From Bacteroidia bacterium (lineage in GTDB: Bacteria; Bacteroidota; Bacteroidia; Bacteroidales; Prolixibacteraceae): a DNA stretch of 64,000 nt. The notes beneath the pieces were generated by a model. It ran no database searches, was not told the origin of the DNA, and was given only the letters and a program-made list of their open reading frames with translations. Position 1 is the first letter of the stretch. Every line of letters begins with the position of its first letter. This document shows, piece by piece, positions 45,783-53,939 of the stretch. Location: positions 1-64,000 of the forward strand of contig JANYKW010000180.1 in assembly GCA_025358025.1 (NCBI GenBank). The letters run 5' to 3'. The position numbers and the translations under genes were made by a program.

Positions 45783-46330
45783 CCTTGTAAATCATTAACC
45801 ATAAACAATTCCCTAAGTCTTTGTTTGGCTCTTGTTAAATAAACTCTCGATGAACTTGTTGGAATTCCAAGTTGTTCAGCGATCTCTTCATGGCTGTATC
45901 CTTCAATTTCGTAAAGGCAGAATACAGTTTTATGGTAGTGTGGCAACAGATTCAGGATTTCAAAGATCTCCTGTGCTGACAGGTTACTTATTGAATTGGG
46001 CGTTTCATCTTGAATTTGATATTTTTCAGCTTCAACGAACCGATGATCTTTGTTATTTTGCCTCAATTTGTCGATGGAAGTGTTGATCACAATCTTGCGC
46101 AACCATCCCTGGAATGGTTTGGATGTGTCATATTTCCCGATTTTGGAAAATACCTTCACAAAACTATCGTTCACAACCTCAAGCGCATCCCTGCGTTGAA
46201 GGTTATAAATCAGCGCCACGCTTAAGGAATAGCCAAAGAATTTCTTGTACAGGATTTCCTGAGATTTTTCATTCTTCTTAATACATCCCTGAATAATTAA
46301 TTCAATGTTCTCCTCTTTGCTACTTTCCAA
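45779..46330 (-). CDS. ECF-type RNA polymerase sigma factor
   Basis: A 183-residue sigma-70 family factor. Region 2 has LYKKFFGYSLSVALIYNL and DALEVVNDSFVKVFSKI with PFQGWLRKIVINTSIDKLR. Region 4 has LPHYHKTVFCLYEIEGYSHE and EIAEQLGIPTSSSRVYLTRA, the DNA-binding helix-turn-helix. No SusC-type TonB receptor accompanies it. It is coupled to the downstream anti-sigma-like gene and lies 39 bases after a lipoprotein gene. Targets may include the serpin operon next door, but no shared -35 motif was found by eye. Confidence 0.93.
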   Translation of the reverse strand: MESSKEENIELIIQGCIKKNEKSQEILYKKFFGYSLSVALIYNLQRRDALEVVNDSFVKVFSKIGKYDTSKPFQGWLRKIVINTSIDKLRQNNKDHRFVEAEKYQIQDETPNSISNLSAQEIFEILNLLPHYHKTVFCLYEIEGYSHEEIAEQLGIPTSSSRVYLTRAKQRLRELFMVNDLQG

Positions 46331-46369
46331 AATGCATTTTAGTTGGTAAATTCTCCACGTGCAAATTAC

Positions 46370-46864
46370 TCAATTACTTGAAATCGAAATATCGGAATTT
46401 TCTGTGTTCGCCTTTTTTGAGCTGTTGCACAAGATGATTTTCACTCTTTGTGCCAATGCGGCATCACCCAATTTTTCAAAAAGATTGACGGTCAGTGTCC
46501 GGGTTGCGCTGTTTCCCGGTACGGTGCAATCAGTTAATCTTCTTAAATATAAAATGATCATCTCGGGATAGGATTCCATGATCAAACCATTCCATATCAG
46601 TTCAAATTTAGAATCACCGCAACCATCGGGAAAAGTCACGGTAATGGACAGTTTTTCCTTGTCCCTCTCAACTTTTGAGATCTCAAAAGAATCAGAATAA
46701 TCTGCAGAGCGCTTCTCATTCGCTTCGTTCGATGCCTGAATACTCTTCAGAAAGACAAAGTTGGCAGTTGCAAGACTTTGAAAGGATTCTGCCTGTTCTT
46801 TTTGACAGGACACTGTTATAAGAATCAGGTTGATTAAAACCAATAAATTGAAGATAGACTTCAT
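46370..46864 (-). CDS. Small lipoprotein of unknown function
   Basis: A 164-residue protein with a signal peptide and lipobox ITVSC (Cys 20). The mature part is mixed and polar, with Cys in FPDGCGDSKF, RRLTDCTVPG and IILCNSS, and a Ser/Asn-rich end. No domain is recognised. It lies directly upstream of the ECF sigma factor in the same direction, so it may be a sensor or a target of that system. Confidence 0.65.
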   Translation of the reverse strand: MKSIFNLLVLINLILITVSCQKEQAESFQSLATANFVFLKSIQASNEANEKRSADYSDSFEISKVERDKEKLSITVTFPDGCGDSKFELIWNGLIMESYPEMIILYLRRLTDCTVPGNSATRTLTVNLFEKLGDAALAQRVKIILCNSSKKANTENSDISISSN

Positions 46865-46986
46865 TCCTCTCTGCTTAAATGTGTTTTACAGTCAATACGC
46901 AGTCAGCTCATTGAACGCTACAGCCAGGAAGTTTTTTTTGTAGATCAGGACTGTGCCTACGGGATAAAAAGCAAATTTTAAACAGT

Positions 46987-48009
46987 CTATGAATGTTCAG
47001 CCAGAAAGATCTTTCCAATTTCCTGAATCGTCTTGTCGATCGGAGTGTACACGAAATTTATCACCCGGGTAATTTTTGAACCGTCATAAACAGCCATCTT
47101 CATCGAGCTTTGTGCAGTTGCTTTGGTTAATACAGGTACTTTCCCTGTAAGCAGAGATATCATCCGGACAGCTCTCCATGCAATCTGCAGAAGAAAACGA
47201 TTGGCAGGGATAGTTGGTCCGGGCTGGTTAAGTGCCTCTGAAATGGCTCCAAAGACCTCCTGGTAGGAAAGGTTTTCGGCTGACAAAATATATCGCTGAT
47301 TTTTTATTGACTCCCAGTCTTCTGCTTGTAAAAGAGCAATGATTGCCCTGGAAACATCTTTGGCATCTACAAAACCATTGATGCCTTTGGTATAAAATTT
47401 CATCCCTTTTCGCACCGTCTGGAAAAGGCGCGGAGAACCGCGGTTCCATTTTCCTGCACCTAAAATGATGGCCGGATTGACAATGACACATTCCAGTCCT
47501 TCCTGAATGCCTCTCCAAATTTCCATTTCAGATTGAAATTTACTTTCAGAATATGCCGATCTGCTCTTGTCGTTTTTCCAGGAAAAATCCTCGTTAACGG
47601 GCATGCCGGAATCCTGACCTCCCAGGGATGCGATAGAACTGACATGGCAAAAACGCTGAATCTTCATTTCCAGCGCTGCATCAACAAGATTGGCTGTCCC
47701 TTCGATATTTTCGTACAGCATCAGAAGCCTGTCTTTTGGATGAAAGGAGACTTTTGCCGCTGCATGGATGACGGTTTCAGCTCCTTCCAATGCTTCCCGT
47801 AAAAAACTCGTGTCGCGAAGATCACCTTCAACCCATTCGATCTGCCCAAAAAGTTTATCAGCATCTGTTGTGTACCAGGAGAAGATTTTCTTGACAGCCG
47901 CAAGATCTGAGTTTTTTCTTTTAAGCGCCCGAACTTTTGAACCGCTTTTTGTCAGATCAAGCAGCAGATGAGCGCCGAGCATTCCAGTTCCTCCGGTTAG
48001 AAATATCAT
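46987..48009 (-). CDS. Extended SDR, NAD-dependent epimerase/dehydratase-like
   Basis: A 340-residue Rossmann-fold protein. The nucleotide motif is FLTGGTGMLGAHLL at the N-terminus; GDLRDTSFLREAL and VIHAAAKVSF are family blocks. The catalytic pair is YSESKFQSE (Tyr and Lys), with Ser in CHVSSIASLG. FVDAKDVSRAII is typical of extended SDRs acting on sugar nucleotides or dihydroflavonol-like substrates. Substrate is not predictable. It is a single gene on the minus strand. Confidence 0.88.
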   Translation of the reverse strand: MIFLTGGTGMLGAHLLLDLTKSGSKVRALKRKNSDLAAVKKIFSWYTTDADKLFGQIEWVEGDLRDTSFLREALEGAETVIHAAAKVSFHPKDRLLMLYENIEGTANLVDAALEMKIQRFCHVSSIASLGGQDSGMPVNEDFSWKNDKSRSAYSESKFQSEMEIWRGIQEGLECVIVNPAIILGAGKWNRGSPRLFQTVRKGMKFYTKGINGFVDAKDVSRAIIALLQAEDWESIKNQRYILSAENLSYQEVFGAISEALNQPGPTIPANRFLLQIAWRAVRMISLLTGKVPVLTKATAQSSMKMAVYDGSKITRVINFVYTPIDKTIQEIGKIFLAEHS

Positions 48010-48048
48010 GTGAAACGAGCATGGGTTAATTTAACAAAAGGCGATGTA

Positions 48049-48064
48049 TCCGCCAGTTGGCGGA
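48049..48064. repeat. Palindrome TCCGCCAGTTGGCGGA
   Basis: A 16-base perfect palindrome in the gap between the SDR gene and dnaG. A related string (gccaactgacggatgg) occurs at 59522-59537. It looks like a short dispersed repeat and has no T-run. Confidence 0.6.
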
Positions 48065-48129
48065 TGCGAGTTCAATGTGTATTTACTGATAATCAATAAT
48101 TTACTAATACTATATTACGAGTGAAATGG

Positions 48130-50091
48130 TTATTTTTTTGGATTGACGGTTCGATCAAGCTGCTTGCAGAGAATTTTTTCTATCTCTTTCAGTTTTTGAT
48201 GGGACCCTTGAAGTTCCATCGAGAGATCATAGTCTTTTGCAGCATCCGCGGTCTTCATCCTGTTTTCTATCTGACCCATCATGGTGGATACTACCCTCAG
48301 CTTGTATTCGCGGACAAGTTTTGGCACCACCACCTGAAGCAGATCTTCCTCTTTTTCAATGTGGCTTCCACCCCGCTCCCAGAAAGGACTCAAGGGATGC
48401 CTTTCGGAGATAATGTCCGACGCATACTGACTGATCGCGGGATCAGAGTGAACGGTAAAAAAACGCATGGCATCAAATTCGGGTTCTTCAAGATGGAGCC
48501 TGTATTCCTCTAAGATATTATGTATAACAGGATTGACAGACACCATGCTGTCAATATCCAGCTCTGAAATAACATAGGTTGCCACCGACTCCGAGATCCA
48601 TTCTCCGCTCTCTTCATGTTCATAATCAAATATTTTGAGATTTCCGCATTTGAGCAGTACTCTCAGAATTTCTTTCTCTTCCAGCTCAAAGGGGTTCTCA
48701 ACTTTTGTTAATTCAACTGGCTTATGCTGCACCGGTGCAGTTCGCTGTTCGGTTAAGGGTGGAAGTTCCCTTCCGGTTTGAGCTTCATTTTTCTTTTGTT
48801 TAAGCTTTCTTATCTCATTGTATAGCACATCTTCACGTACCTCGAGCAACCGGCTGCACTCTTTAAGATACTCCGTGCGCACGATCTCTTCGGGGATAAC
48901 AGATATGGAACTGACAATATCGGTAATCAACCTGGCCCTCGACAAGGGATCATTCTCAATCCCGGAAAGCAGCATGCGGGTCTTGAATTTAATGAAGTCG
49001 GTCTCATTTTCCCTGATGTACTGATTTAGGGATGATGCACTCATCGCCTTCGAAAATGAGTCGGGATCTTCCCCTTCCGGTAAGGGAAGTACCTTCACAT
49101 TGATTCCCTCCTCCAGTACCAGGTCTATGCCACGTAACGAGGCCTTGATCCCGGCCTGATCACCGTCGTAGATGATGGTAATATTTTTGGTAAAACGGCG
49201 TATCAGCCGGATCTGGTCTACCGTCAGGGAGGTGCCGGATGAGGCGACCACATTTTCTATCCCGGCCTGATGCATTGCGATCACATCGGTATATCCCTCC
49301 ACCAGGTAACACTTGTCTTCCTGGATAATCATGCGTTTGGCAAGATAGATACCATATACAACGCGGCTCTTGTGGTAGATGTCTGACTCAGGAGAGTTGA
49401 GGTATTTCGCGATGCTCTTTTCCTGGGACAAGGTTCTTCCTCCAAAGGCGATAACCCTGCCGGAGATGCTGTGGACGGGGAACATCACCCGGCCGGAAAA
49501 ACGGTCGCGTACCCAATCCTCGCGCTTGATGGTGAGGCCTGTCTTCTCCAGAAACTCCATTTTATACCCTTCCTGCAGTGCCGCATGGGTAAATGGTTCT
49601 TTCCCGTCCGGGCAATATCCAAGACCAAATTTTTTGATTATCTCATCTCTAAAGCCACGTTCGTGGAAATAACTGAGCCCTACGGCCTGGCCATATTCGC
49701 TCTCCCAAAGCTGTTTAGCAAAATATTTCTGGGCAAATTCAGAGACAATGATCTGACTTTCGTGATCGTTGCGCTCCTGGATATCTTCGGGCCGTTCTTC
49801 CTTTTCCTGTACTTCGATGTGGTATTTTTTTGCCAGCCAACGCAGCGATTCCACAAAAGAAAGATGTTCATGCTCCATAATGAAGTTTACAGCGGATCCA
49901 CCCTTGCCGCATCCAAAGCACTTGTAAATCCCCTTGGCAGGGGATACATTGAAGGATGGTGTCTTTTCATTGTGGAACGGACACAGTCCAAGCAGGTTGG
50001 TTCCCCTTCTTTTCAAGGTAACAAACTCACCTACAACCTCTGTAATTTCAGCGGTGTCAAGTATTCTCTGGACGGTTGCCTGATCGATCAT
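48130..50091 (-). CDS. dnaG: DNA primase DnaG
   Basis: Primase of 653 residues that makes RNA primers at the fork. The CHC2 zinc finger is CPFHNEKTPSFNV to YKCFGCGKGG (residues about 37-67). The core includes GRVIAFGGRTL; the TOPRIM domain has LVEGYTDVIAMHQAGIENVV (Glu) and IIYDGDQAGIKAS (DxD-like). The C-terminal region is divergent, as usual for the helicase-binding domain. The start is supported by a -7 box six bases upstream of the ATG. Confidence 0.96.
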   Translation of the reverse strand: MIDQATVQRILDTAEITEVVGEFVTLKRRGTNLLGLCPFHNEKTPSFNVSPAKGIYKCFGCGKGGSAVNFIMEHEHLSFVESLRWLAKKYHIEVQEKEERPEDIQERNDHESQIIVSEFAQKYFAKQLWESEYGQAVGLSYFHERGFRDEIIKKFGLGYCPDGKEPFTHAALQEGYKMEFLEKTGLTIKREDWVRDRFSGRVMFPVHSISGRVIAFGGRTLSQEKSIAKYLNSPESDIYHKSRVVYGIYLAKRMIIQEDKCYLVEGYTDVIAMHQAGIENVVASSGTSLTVDQIRLIRRFTKNITIIYDGDQAGIKASLRGIDLVLEEGINVKVLPLPEGEDPDSFSKAMSASSLNQYIRENETDFIKFKTRMLLSGIENDPLSRARLITDIVSSISVIPEEIVRTEYLKECSRLLEVREDVLYNEIRKLKQKKNEAQTGRELPPLTEQRTAPVQHKPVELTKVENPFELEEKEILRVLLKCGNLKIFDYEHEESGEWISESVATYVISELDIDSMVSVNPVIHNILEEYRLHLEEPEFDAMRFFTVHSDPAISQYASDIISERHPLSPFWERGGSHIEKEEDLLQVVVPKLVREYKLRVVSTMMGQIENRMKTADAAKDYDLSMELQGSHQKLKEIEKILCKQLDRTVNPKK

Positions 50092-50096
50092 GAGAG

Positions 50097-50104
50097 CAAA
50101 TGTA
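50097..50104 (-). promoter_or_regulatory. Possible -7 box of dnaG
   Basis: TACATTTG on the minus strand fits TAnnTTTG, but it ends six bases before the ATG, so the transcript would be nearly leaderless. No TTG lies at the -33 distance. Confidence 0.3.
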
Positions 50105-50174
50105 ATGAAAATGGAGGGATTGGGAAATCGGAAAATGTGGAAATAGGAGGAAGAGGGGGCGACTGGGGAGGGGA

Positions 50175-50366
50175 ATGACGGTGGGACCAGTCAATGTCCA
50201 GGAACACATGCGGAATATGATCGAAAAGCATCGGCATCAATATCTCATAAAAAGTGGTGTAATGGAAAAAATAACACTAACCCTGGAGCTGGCCAGGCTA
50301 TTTCATCAAGAGCTAAATATTCCCGCTGAGGTATTTTTAGCTTATTTGAAGATAAAAGCGTCCTGA
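50175..50366 (+). pseudogene. Possible remnant of a HigA-like antitoxin
   Basis: A 63-residue frame in the gap between dnaG and dprA. Its second half, MEKITLTLELARLFHQELNI then PAEVFLAYL, resembles the C-terminal end of HigA/COG5499 antitoxins (a helix followed by L-N-I-P-A-E-x-L). The helix-turn-helix core that should precede it is not present, and the first 30 residues are not similar to anything I recognise. No toxin gene is adjacent. It may be a remnant, or simply a small protein. Confidence 0.35.
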
Positions 50367-50446
50367 TCTTTTAGATTAACCCAACGATGGTGGAAAAACC
50401 GTCACAAAAATTCCCCTTTTACACAGAATTGGTGTAAATTGTAGGT

Positions 50447-51574
50447 ATGGACAACCTGGAAAACACTTTGGAATCGCTGCTGTACAAAATAGCTCTCTCC
50501 CTGGTCCCGGGGATAGGGAGCATTACCGCGAAATCTTTGATTGCCTATTGCGGAAGTGCCGGACAGGTTTTTATTGAAAGGGAAAAAATTCTGAGGGCTA
50601 TCCCAGGGGTTGGGACAGTACTGGCAAAAAATATACAGCAATCCAAGGTCTTGTCCAGAGCGGAAAAGGAGGTGGAGTTTGTCAGTAGAAACGGGGTAAC
50701 CGCCCATTTTTATCTCGATGACAGTTACCCGCAGCGACTGAAATCCTGTGTAGATGCACCCATCCTGCTTTTTTCAAAAGGGAAGCCAAATTTAAACTGC
50801 GACAAAGTCATCAGCATAGTCGGTACAAGGAGCGCAACCGAATACGGGAGAGAACTTGTCGACAAATTTATATTCTCTTTGGCTGGGAAAGGATATAATG
50901 TACAGATAGTAAGCGGATTGGCTTATGGAATCGACATCCAGGCACACCGTGCTGCACTGCACAACAATATTCCTACCGTTTGTGTACTTGCCCACGGCCT
51001 GGAAACGGTTTACCCATCGCTTCATAAGGCCATCGCCATGGAGATGTGTGAGAACAACGGAGGTATGGTAAGTGATTTTCTGAGTAATTCGGTCATTGAC
51101 CGCAAGAATTTTCTGCGGAGGAACCGGATCATTGCAGGTTTGGCTGATGCGGTAATTGTGGTAGAATCAGCCAGAAAAGGCGGAGCCCTGCTAACGGCAG
51201 AGCTTGCCATCTCCTACAACCGCGATCTTTTTGCTTTCCCCGGCAGGGTAGGAGAGGTATACACCGAGGGTTGCCATTTCCTAATTAAAAGCAACAGAGC
51301 CGGATTAATAGAAAATATCGCGGATCTGGAATATTGTATGAACTGGCAGCCGGGCAAAACGACCTCAGAAGGCTATCAGCCCAGGTTATTCACCGATTTA
51401 TCAGCCGATGAACAAAAAATATTTGACCTGCTCCAGTCCGAGGGGGAGGCACCCATCGATAGCATCTGCCTCCGTACTGAACTGCCTGTTAACAGGGTCT
51501 CTCCCTTGTTGCTGGCCTTGGAATTTTCGGGAATAGTGAAGTGCTTGCCTGGAAAAGTGTTCAAATTGACCTAA
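50447..51574 (+). CDS. dprA: DNA-processing protein DprA
   Basis: A 375-residue protein that loads RecA on incoming single-stranded DNA during natural transformation. An N-terminal helix-hairpin-helix region (ALSLVPGIGSITAKSLI) is followed by the Rossmann core: ISIVGTRSATEYG, VSGLAYGIDIQAHRAAL, TVCVLAHGLETVYP, FLRRNRIIAGLADAVIVVES minus the ends, and LFAFPGRVGEVYTEGCHFLI. A winged-helix C-terminal domain ends FSGIVKCLPGKVFKL. The length is typical. It suggests that the organism, or its lineage, keeps competence functions; none other is in the window. Confidence 0.94.
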   Translation: MDNLENTLESLLYKIALSLVPGIGSITAKSLIAYCGSAGQVFIEREKILRAIPGVGTVLAKNIQQSKVLSRAEKEVEFVSRNGVTAHFYLDDSYPQRLKSCVDAPILLFSKGKPNLNCDKVISIVGTRSATEYGRELVDKFIFSLAGKGYNVQIVSGLAYGIDIQAHRAALHNNIPTVCVLAHGLETVYPSLHKAIAMEMCENNGGMVSDFLSNSVIDRKNFLRRNRIIAGLADAVIVVESARKGGALLTAELAISYNRDLFAFPGRVGEVYTEGCHFLIKSNRAGLIENIADLEYCMNWQPGKTTSEGYQPRLFTDLSADEQKIFDLLQSEGEAPIDSICLRTELPVNRVSPLLLALEFSGIVKCLPGKVFKLT

Positions 51575-51756
51575 AAATGAGTTACTTTGCAACATAATTG
51601 CAAAAAAACGAACAACCGAAGATTTTCGATTCAGTTCCTGAGCTTATCGATTGTTTGATTAAGGAAAAGCAATTTGATAAGCCTTTCTTTTTTGGTTTGC
51701 AGCTAACGGCTAAAAGCTAATAGCCTGAAGCTTTATAGGAGGATAAATTTATATTG
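51575..51756. other. Gap between dprA and the helicase gene, with a possible 40-codon ORF and a repeat
   Basis: A TTG-initiated frame at 51598-51720 reads LQKNEQPKIFDSVPELIDC, then LIKEKQFDKPFFFGLQL, and ends in a short agctaa/ggctaa repeat (51701-51730). It has no recognised homologue. An AGGAGG at 51737-51742 lies 14 bases before the helicase ATG, unusual in a phylum that rarely uses such sites. Confidence 0.3.
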
Positions 51757-53076
51757 ATGACAACAACATTTGACAAATTTGGGGTAGGCAAGTCTATTTT
51801 AAAGGCACTGGATGAGATTGGTTTTCATGAGCCGACTCCCATTCAGGAACTGGCCATTCCCGTAATCAAATCAGGGCAGGACATCCTGGGTATTGCCCAG
51901 ACGGGCACCGGTAAGACTGCAGCCTATCTGATTCCAATATTAATGAAACTGGTAAAGGCAGAAGGGGAGGATCCCCGGGTACTGATTCTGGTTCCTACCC
52001 GCGAGCTGGCCATTCAGGTTGGTGAAGACATCGAAGAGCTGACACAATATACCAACATCCGGTCGGCCGCCGTATTCGGAGGCATCGGCTGGACAAAACA
52101 TGCTGAATTGGTGGAGCCTGGCGTCGATATTGTCGTTGCCACACCCGGCCGTTTATGGGATCTTTATAAAATCGGGGCACTCAGGCTGAAGAAAATTAAG
52201 ATGCTCGTCATTGATGAGGCCGACCGCATGCTGGATATGGGATTTATGCCCCAGCTCAATCAACTATTTGAGGTAATACCACCCAAAAGACAGAATCTGC
52301 TTTTCTCCGCTACCTTCTCCGACAAAATTGAACTGATCAGTAACGAGTTTCTTACTTTCCCTGCAAGGGTGGAAGTAGCACCATCAGCCACCACCGTGGA
52401 TAAGGTAGAGCAGTATTTCTACCGTCTGCCCAACTTCCGGAGCAAGTTAAACCTGATAAACTACCTTCTGGCTGACACTGAAACTTACAAAAGAGTCATC
52501 ATCTTTTGTGCAACCAAAGAGAATGCTGAGCTGGTATTCAAAGTACTGGACCGCAAAACGAACGGTGAGGTCAGGGTACTTCATTCCAACAAGGCTCAGA
52601 ATACACGGATCAATGCGATTCAGGCGTTCAAGGAGGGTAATGTCAGGGTGCTTATCTCCACCGATGTATCGGCCCGGGGCATTGATGTTTCGCTGATCAG
52701 TCATGTCATCAATTTTGATCTCCCTACCCACTATGAAGATTATGTACACAGGATCGGACGCACAGCCAGGGCAAACCACGATGGGGTAGCTATCTCTTTT
52801 CTGAAACCGGATGAGGAGTTCCACCTTCAGAACATTGAAAAATTGATCCGGATGGGAATCACAGAACTTTCAATCCCTGAGCAGGTTGAATTAATTGAAT
52901 CGAACAGGAGCGAAATTCAGGAGATTGCCAGGGAAATGGATCGTCAGAAAAAACTGGATGATACCGGCTTCAAGGGTGCCTTCCATGAGAAAAAACCGCG
53001 TGAAAAGAAGAGTTCGTTTGCATTCAACGACAAAAGCAAATTCCTCCGCCCATACCGAAATACCCGCAAAGGCTAA
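51757..53076 (+). CDS. DEAD-box RNA helicase
   Basis: A 439-residue ATP-dependent RNA helicase. Motifs in order are EPTPIQELAIP (Q motif), AQTGTGKTAAY (I), VPTRELAIQ (Ia), GG and TPGRLWDL (Ib), VIDEADRML (II, DEAD), LFSATFSD (III), STDVSARGIDV (V) and HRIGRTARA (VI). A Lys/Arg-rich tail follows. It probably acts in ribosome assembly or RNA turnover, as RhlE-type proteins do. The ATG at 51757 is preferred over the in-frame TTG at 51754. Confidence 0.95.
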   Translation: MTTTFDKFGVGKSILKALDEIGFHEPTPIQELAIPVIKSGQDILGIAQTGTGKTAAYLIPILMKLVKAEGEDPRVLILVPTRELAIQVGEDIEELTQYTNIRSAAVFGGIGWTKHAELVEPGVDIVVATPGRLWDLYKIGALRLKKIKMLVIDEADRMLDMGFMPQLNQLFEVIPPKRQNLLFSATFSDKIELISNEFLTFPARVEVAPSATTVDKVEQYFYRLPNFRSKLNLINYLLADTETYKRVIIFCATKENAELVFKVLDRKTNGEVRVLHSNKAQNTRINAIQAFKEGNVRVLISTDVSARGIDVSLISHVINFDLPTHYEDYVHRIGRTARANHDGVAISFLKPDEEFHLQNIEKLIRMGITELSIPEQVELIESNRSEIQEIAREMDRQKKLDDTGFKGAFHEKKPREKKSSFAFNDKSKFLRPYRNTRKG

Positions 53077-53091
53077 TCCCTCTGTCTCTCT

Positions 53092-53724
53092 TCAAGGCGC
53101 CAGCCTTGATACGATCCACACTTCCTCATCCCTCACAAAAAGGATCCTGTCATGAAGCCTGTTGGGACGGCCCTGCCAGAATTCTATGCTTTCGGGCAGG
53201 ACAAAATAGCCGCCCCATGATGCAGGCCTTTCGAGTTTTTCTCCTTTTGACGAAATCTGCAAGTTTTTCCATAGTTGCTCAAGTGCATTCCTGCTTTCGA
53301 CAGTCTCACTTTGCCGCGAGACCATAGCGCTTATCTGACTTTCATAAGGTCTTTCCCTGAAATACTGATCGGAAAGTTCTGCTGATGAGATGGTTGCAAT
53401 ACCTTCGATCCGGACTTCACGCTCCAGTTCAGGCCAGAAAAAGAGCAGCGCAACCCGGCGGTTTGCAGTAATCTCCCGCCCTTTGCGGCTATTGTAATTG
53501 GTGAAGAAATGAAAACCTTTTTCTGTGAGATGCTTTAGAAGAACTATTCTCGAAGAAGGCTTGCAATCTTCTGATACAGTGCTCAGCATCATAGCTGTAG
53601 GCTCGTTTACCTTGCCTTCAATAGCCTCTTCAAGCCACTTTTCGAACAAGGGGAAAGGATCCCTTAACGACTTTTCACTAAGTGTCGCCTTTGAATAGTT
53701 TTTACGGATATCTTTTAAGTTCAT
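53092..53724 (-). CDS. pdxH: Pyridoxamine 5'-phosphate oxidase
   Basis: FMN enzyme that makes pyridoxal phosphate from PNP or PMP. The 210-residue protein starts at the ATG at 53724 (MNLKDIRKNYSKATL); the frame reaches back to 53781 through repeat DNA. Family blocks are EPTAMMLSTVSEDCKPSSRI, GFHFFTNYNSRKGREI, RVALLFFWPELEREVRIEG, PASWGGYFVLPESIEFWQ and GRPNRLHDRILF. The ending VSRLAP is the usual R-L-x-P terminus. It converges on the helicase gene. Confidence 0.95.
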   Translation of the reverse strand: MNLKDIRKNYSKATLSEKSLRDPFPLFEKWLEEAIEGKVNEPTAMMLSTVSEDCKPSSRIVLLKHLTEKGFHFFTNYNSRKGREITANRRVALLFFWPELEREVRIEGIATISSAELSDQYFRERPYESQISAMVSRQSETVESRNALEQLWKNLQISSKGEKLERPASWGGYFVLPESIEFWQGRPNRLHDRILFVRDEEVWIVSRLAP

Positions 53725-53734
53725 AAGAAAGTGA

Positions 53735-53835
53735 CTAAAGTGACCAGAGTGAACTAAAGTACTTAGAGTGCCTGAATGCACTAAAGTTTGGAATTCATAA
53801 CTTTAGGCACTTAAGTGCACGCTGGTCACTTTTTT
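53735..53835. repeat. Intergenic array of gtgactaaagt/actttagtcac-type units
   Basis: Several imperfect units (gtgactaaagt, gtgaactaaagt, gcactaaagtt) are followed by the inverse form (aactttaggcac, ctggtcactttttt). Similar strings lie at 59419-59466, and a related palindromic type at 60730-60830. This seems a dispersed intergenic repeat family. No ORF lies within. Confidence 0.6.
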
Positions 53836-53884
53836 TACGCTAACGGCAAAATCAGGTTACAATTTTCACAACCGCTTTAAACTT

Positions 53885-53914
53885 TTTGATTAGGGGTAAA
53901 ATTTTGTAAATTTG
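53885..53914 (+). promoter_or_regulatory. Predicted promoter of the coiled-coil protein gene
   Basis: TTTG (53885-53888), 18 bases, then TAAATTTG (53907-53914): both halves fit the Bacteroidota consensus. The ATG is 25 bases downstream. Confidence 0.65.
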
Positions 53915-53939
53915 CAGATCAAATCAACAGGGAGACATT

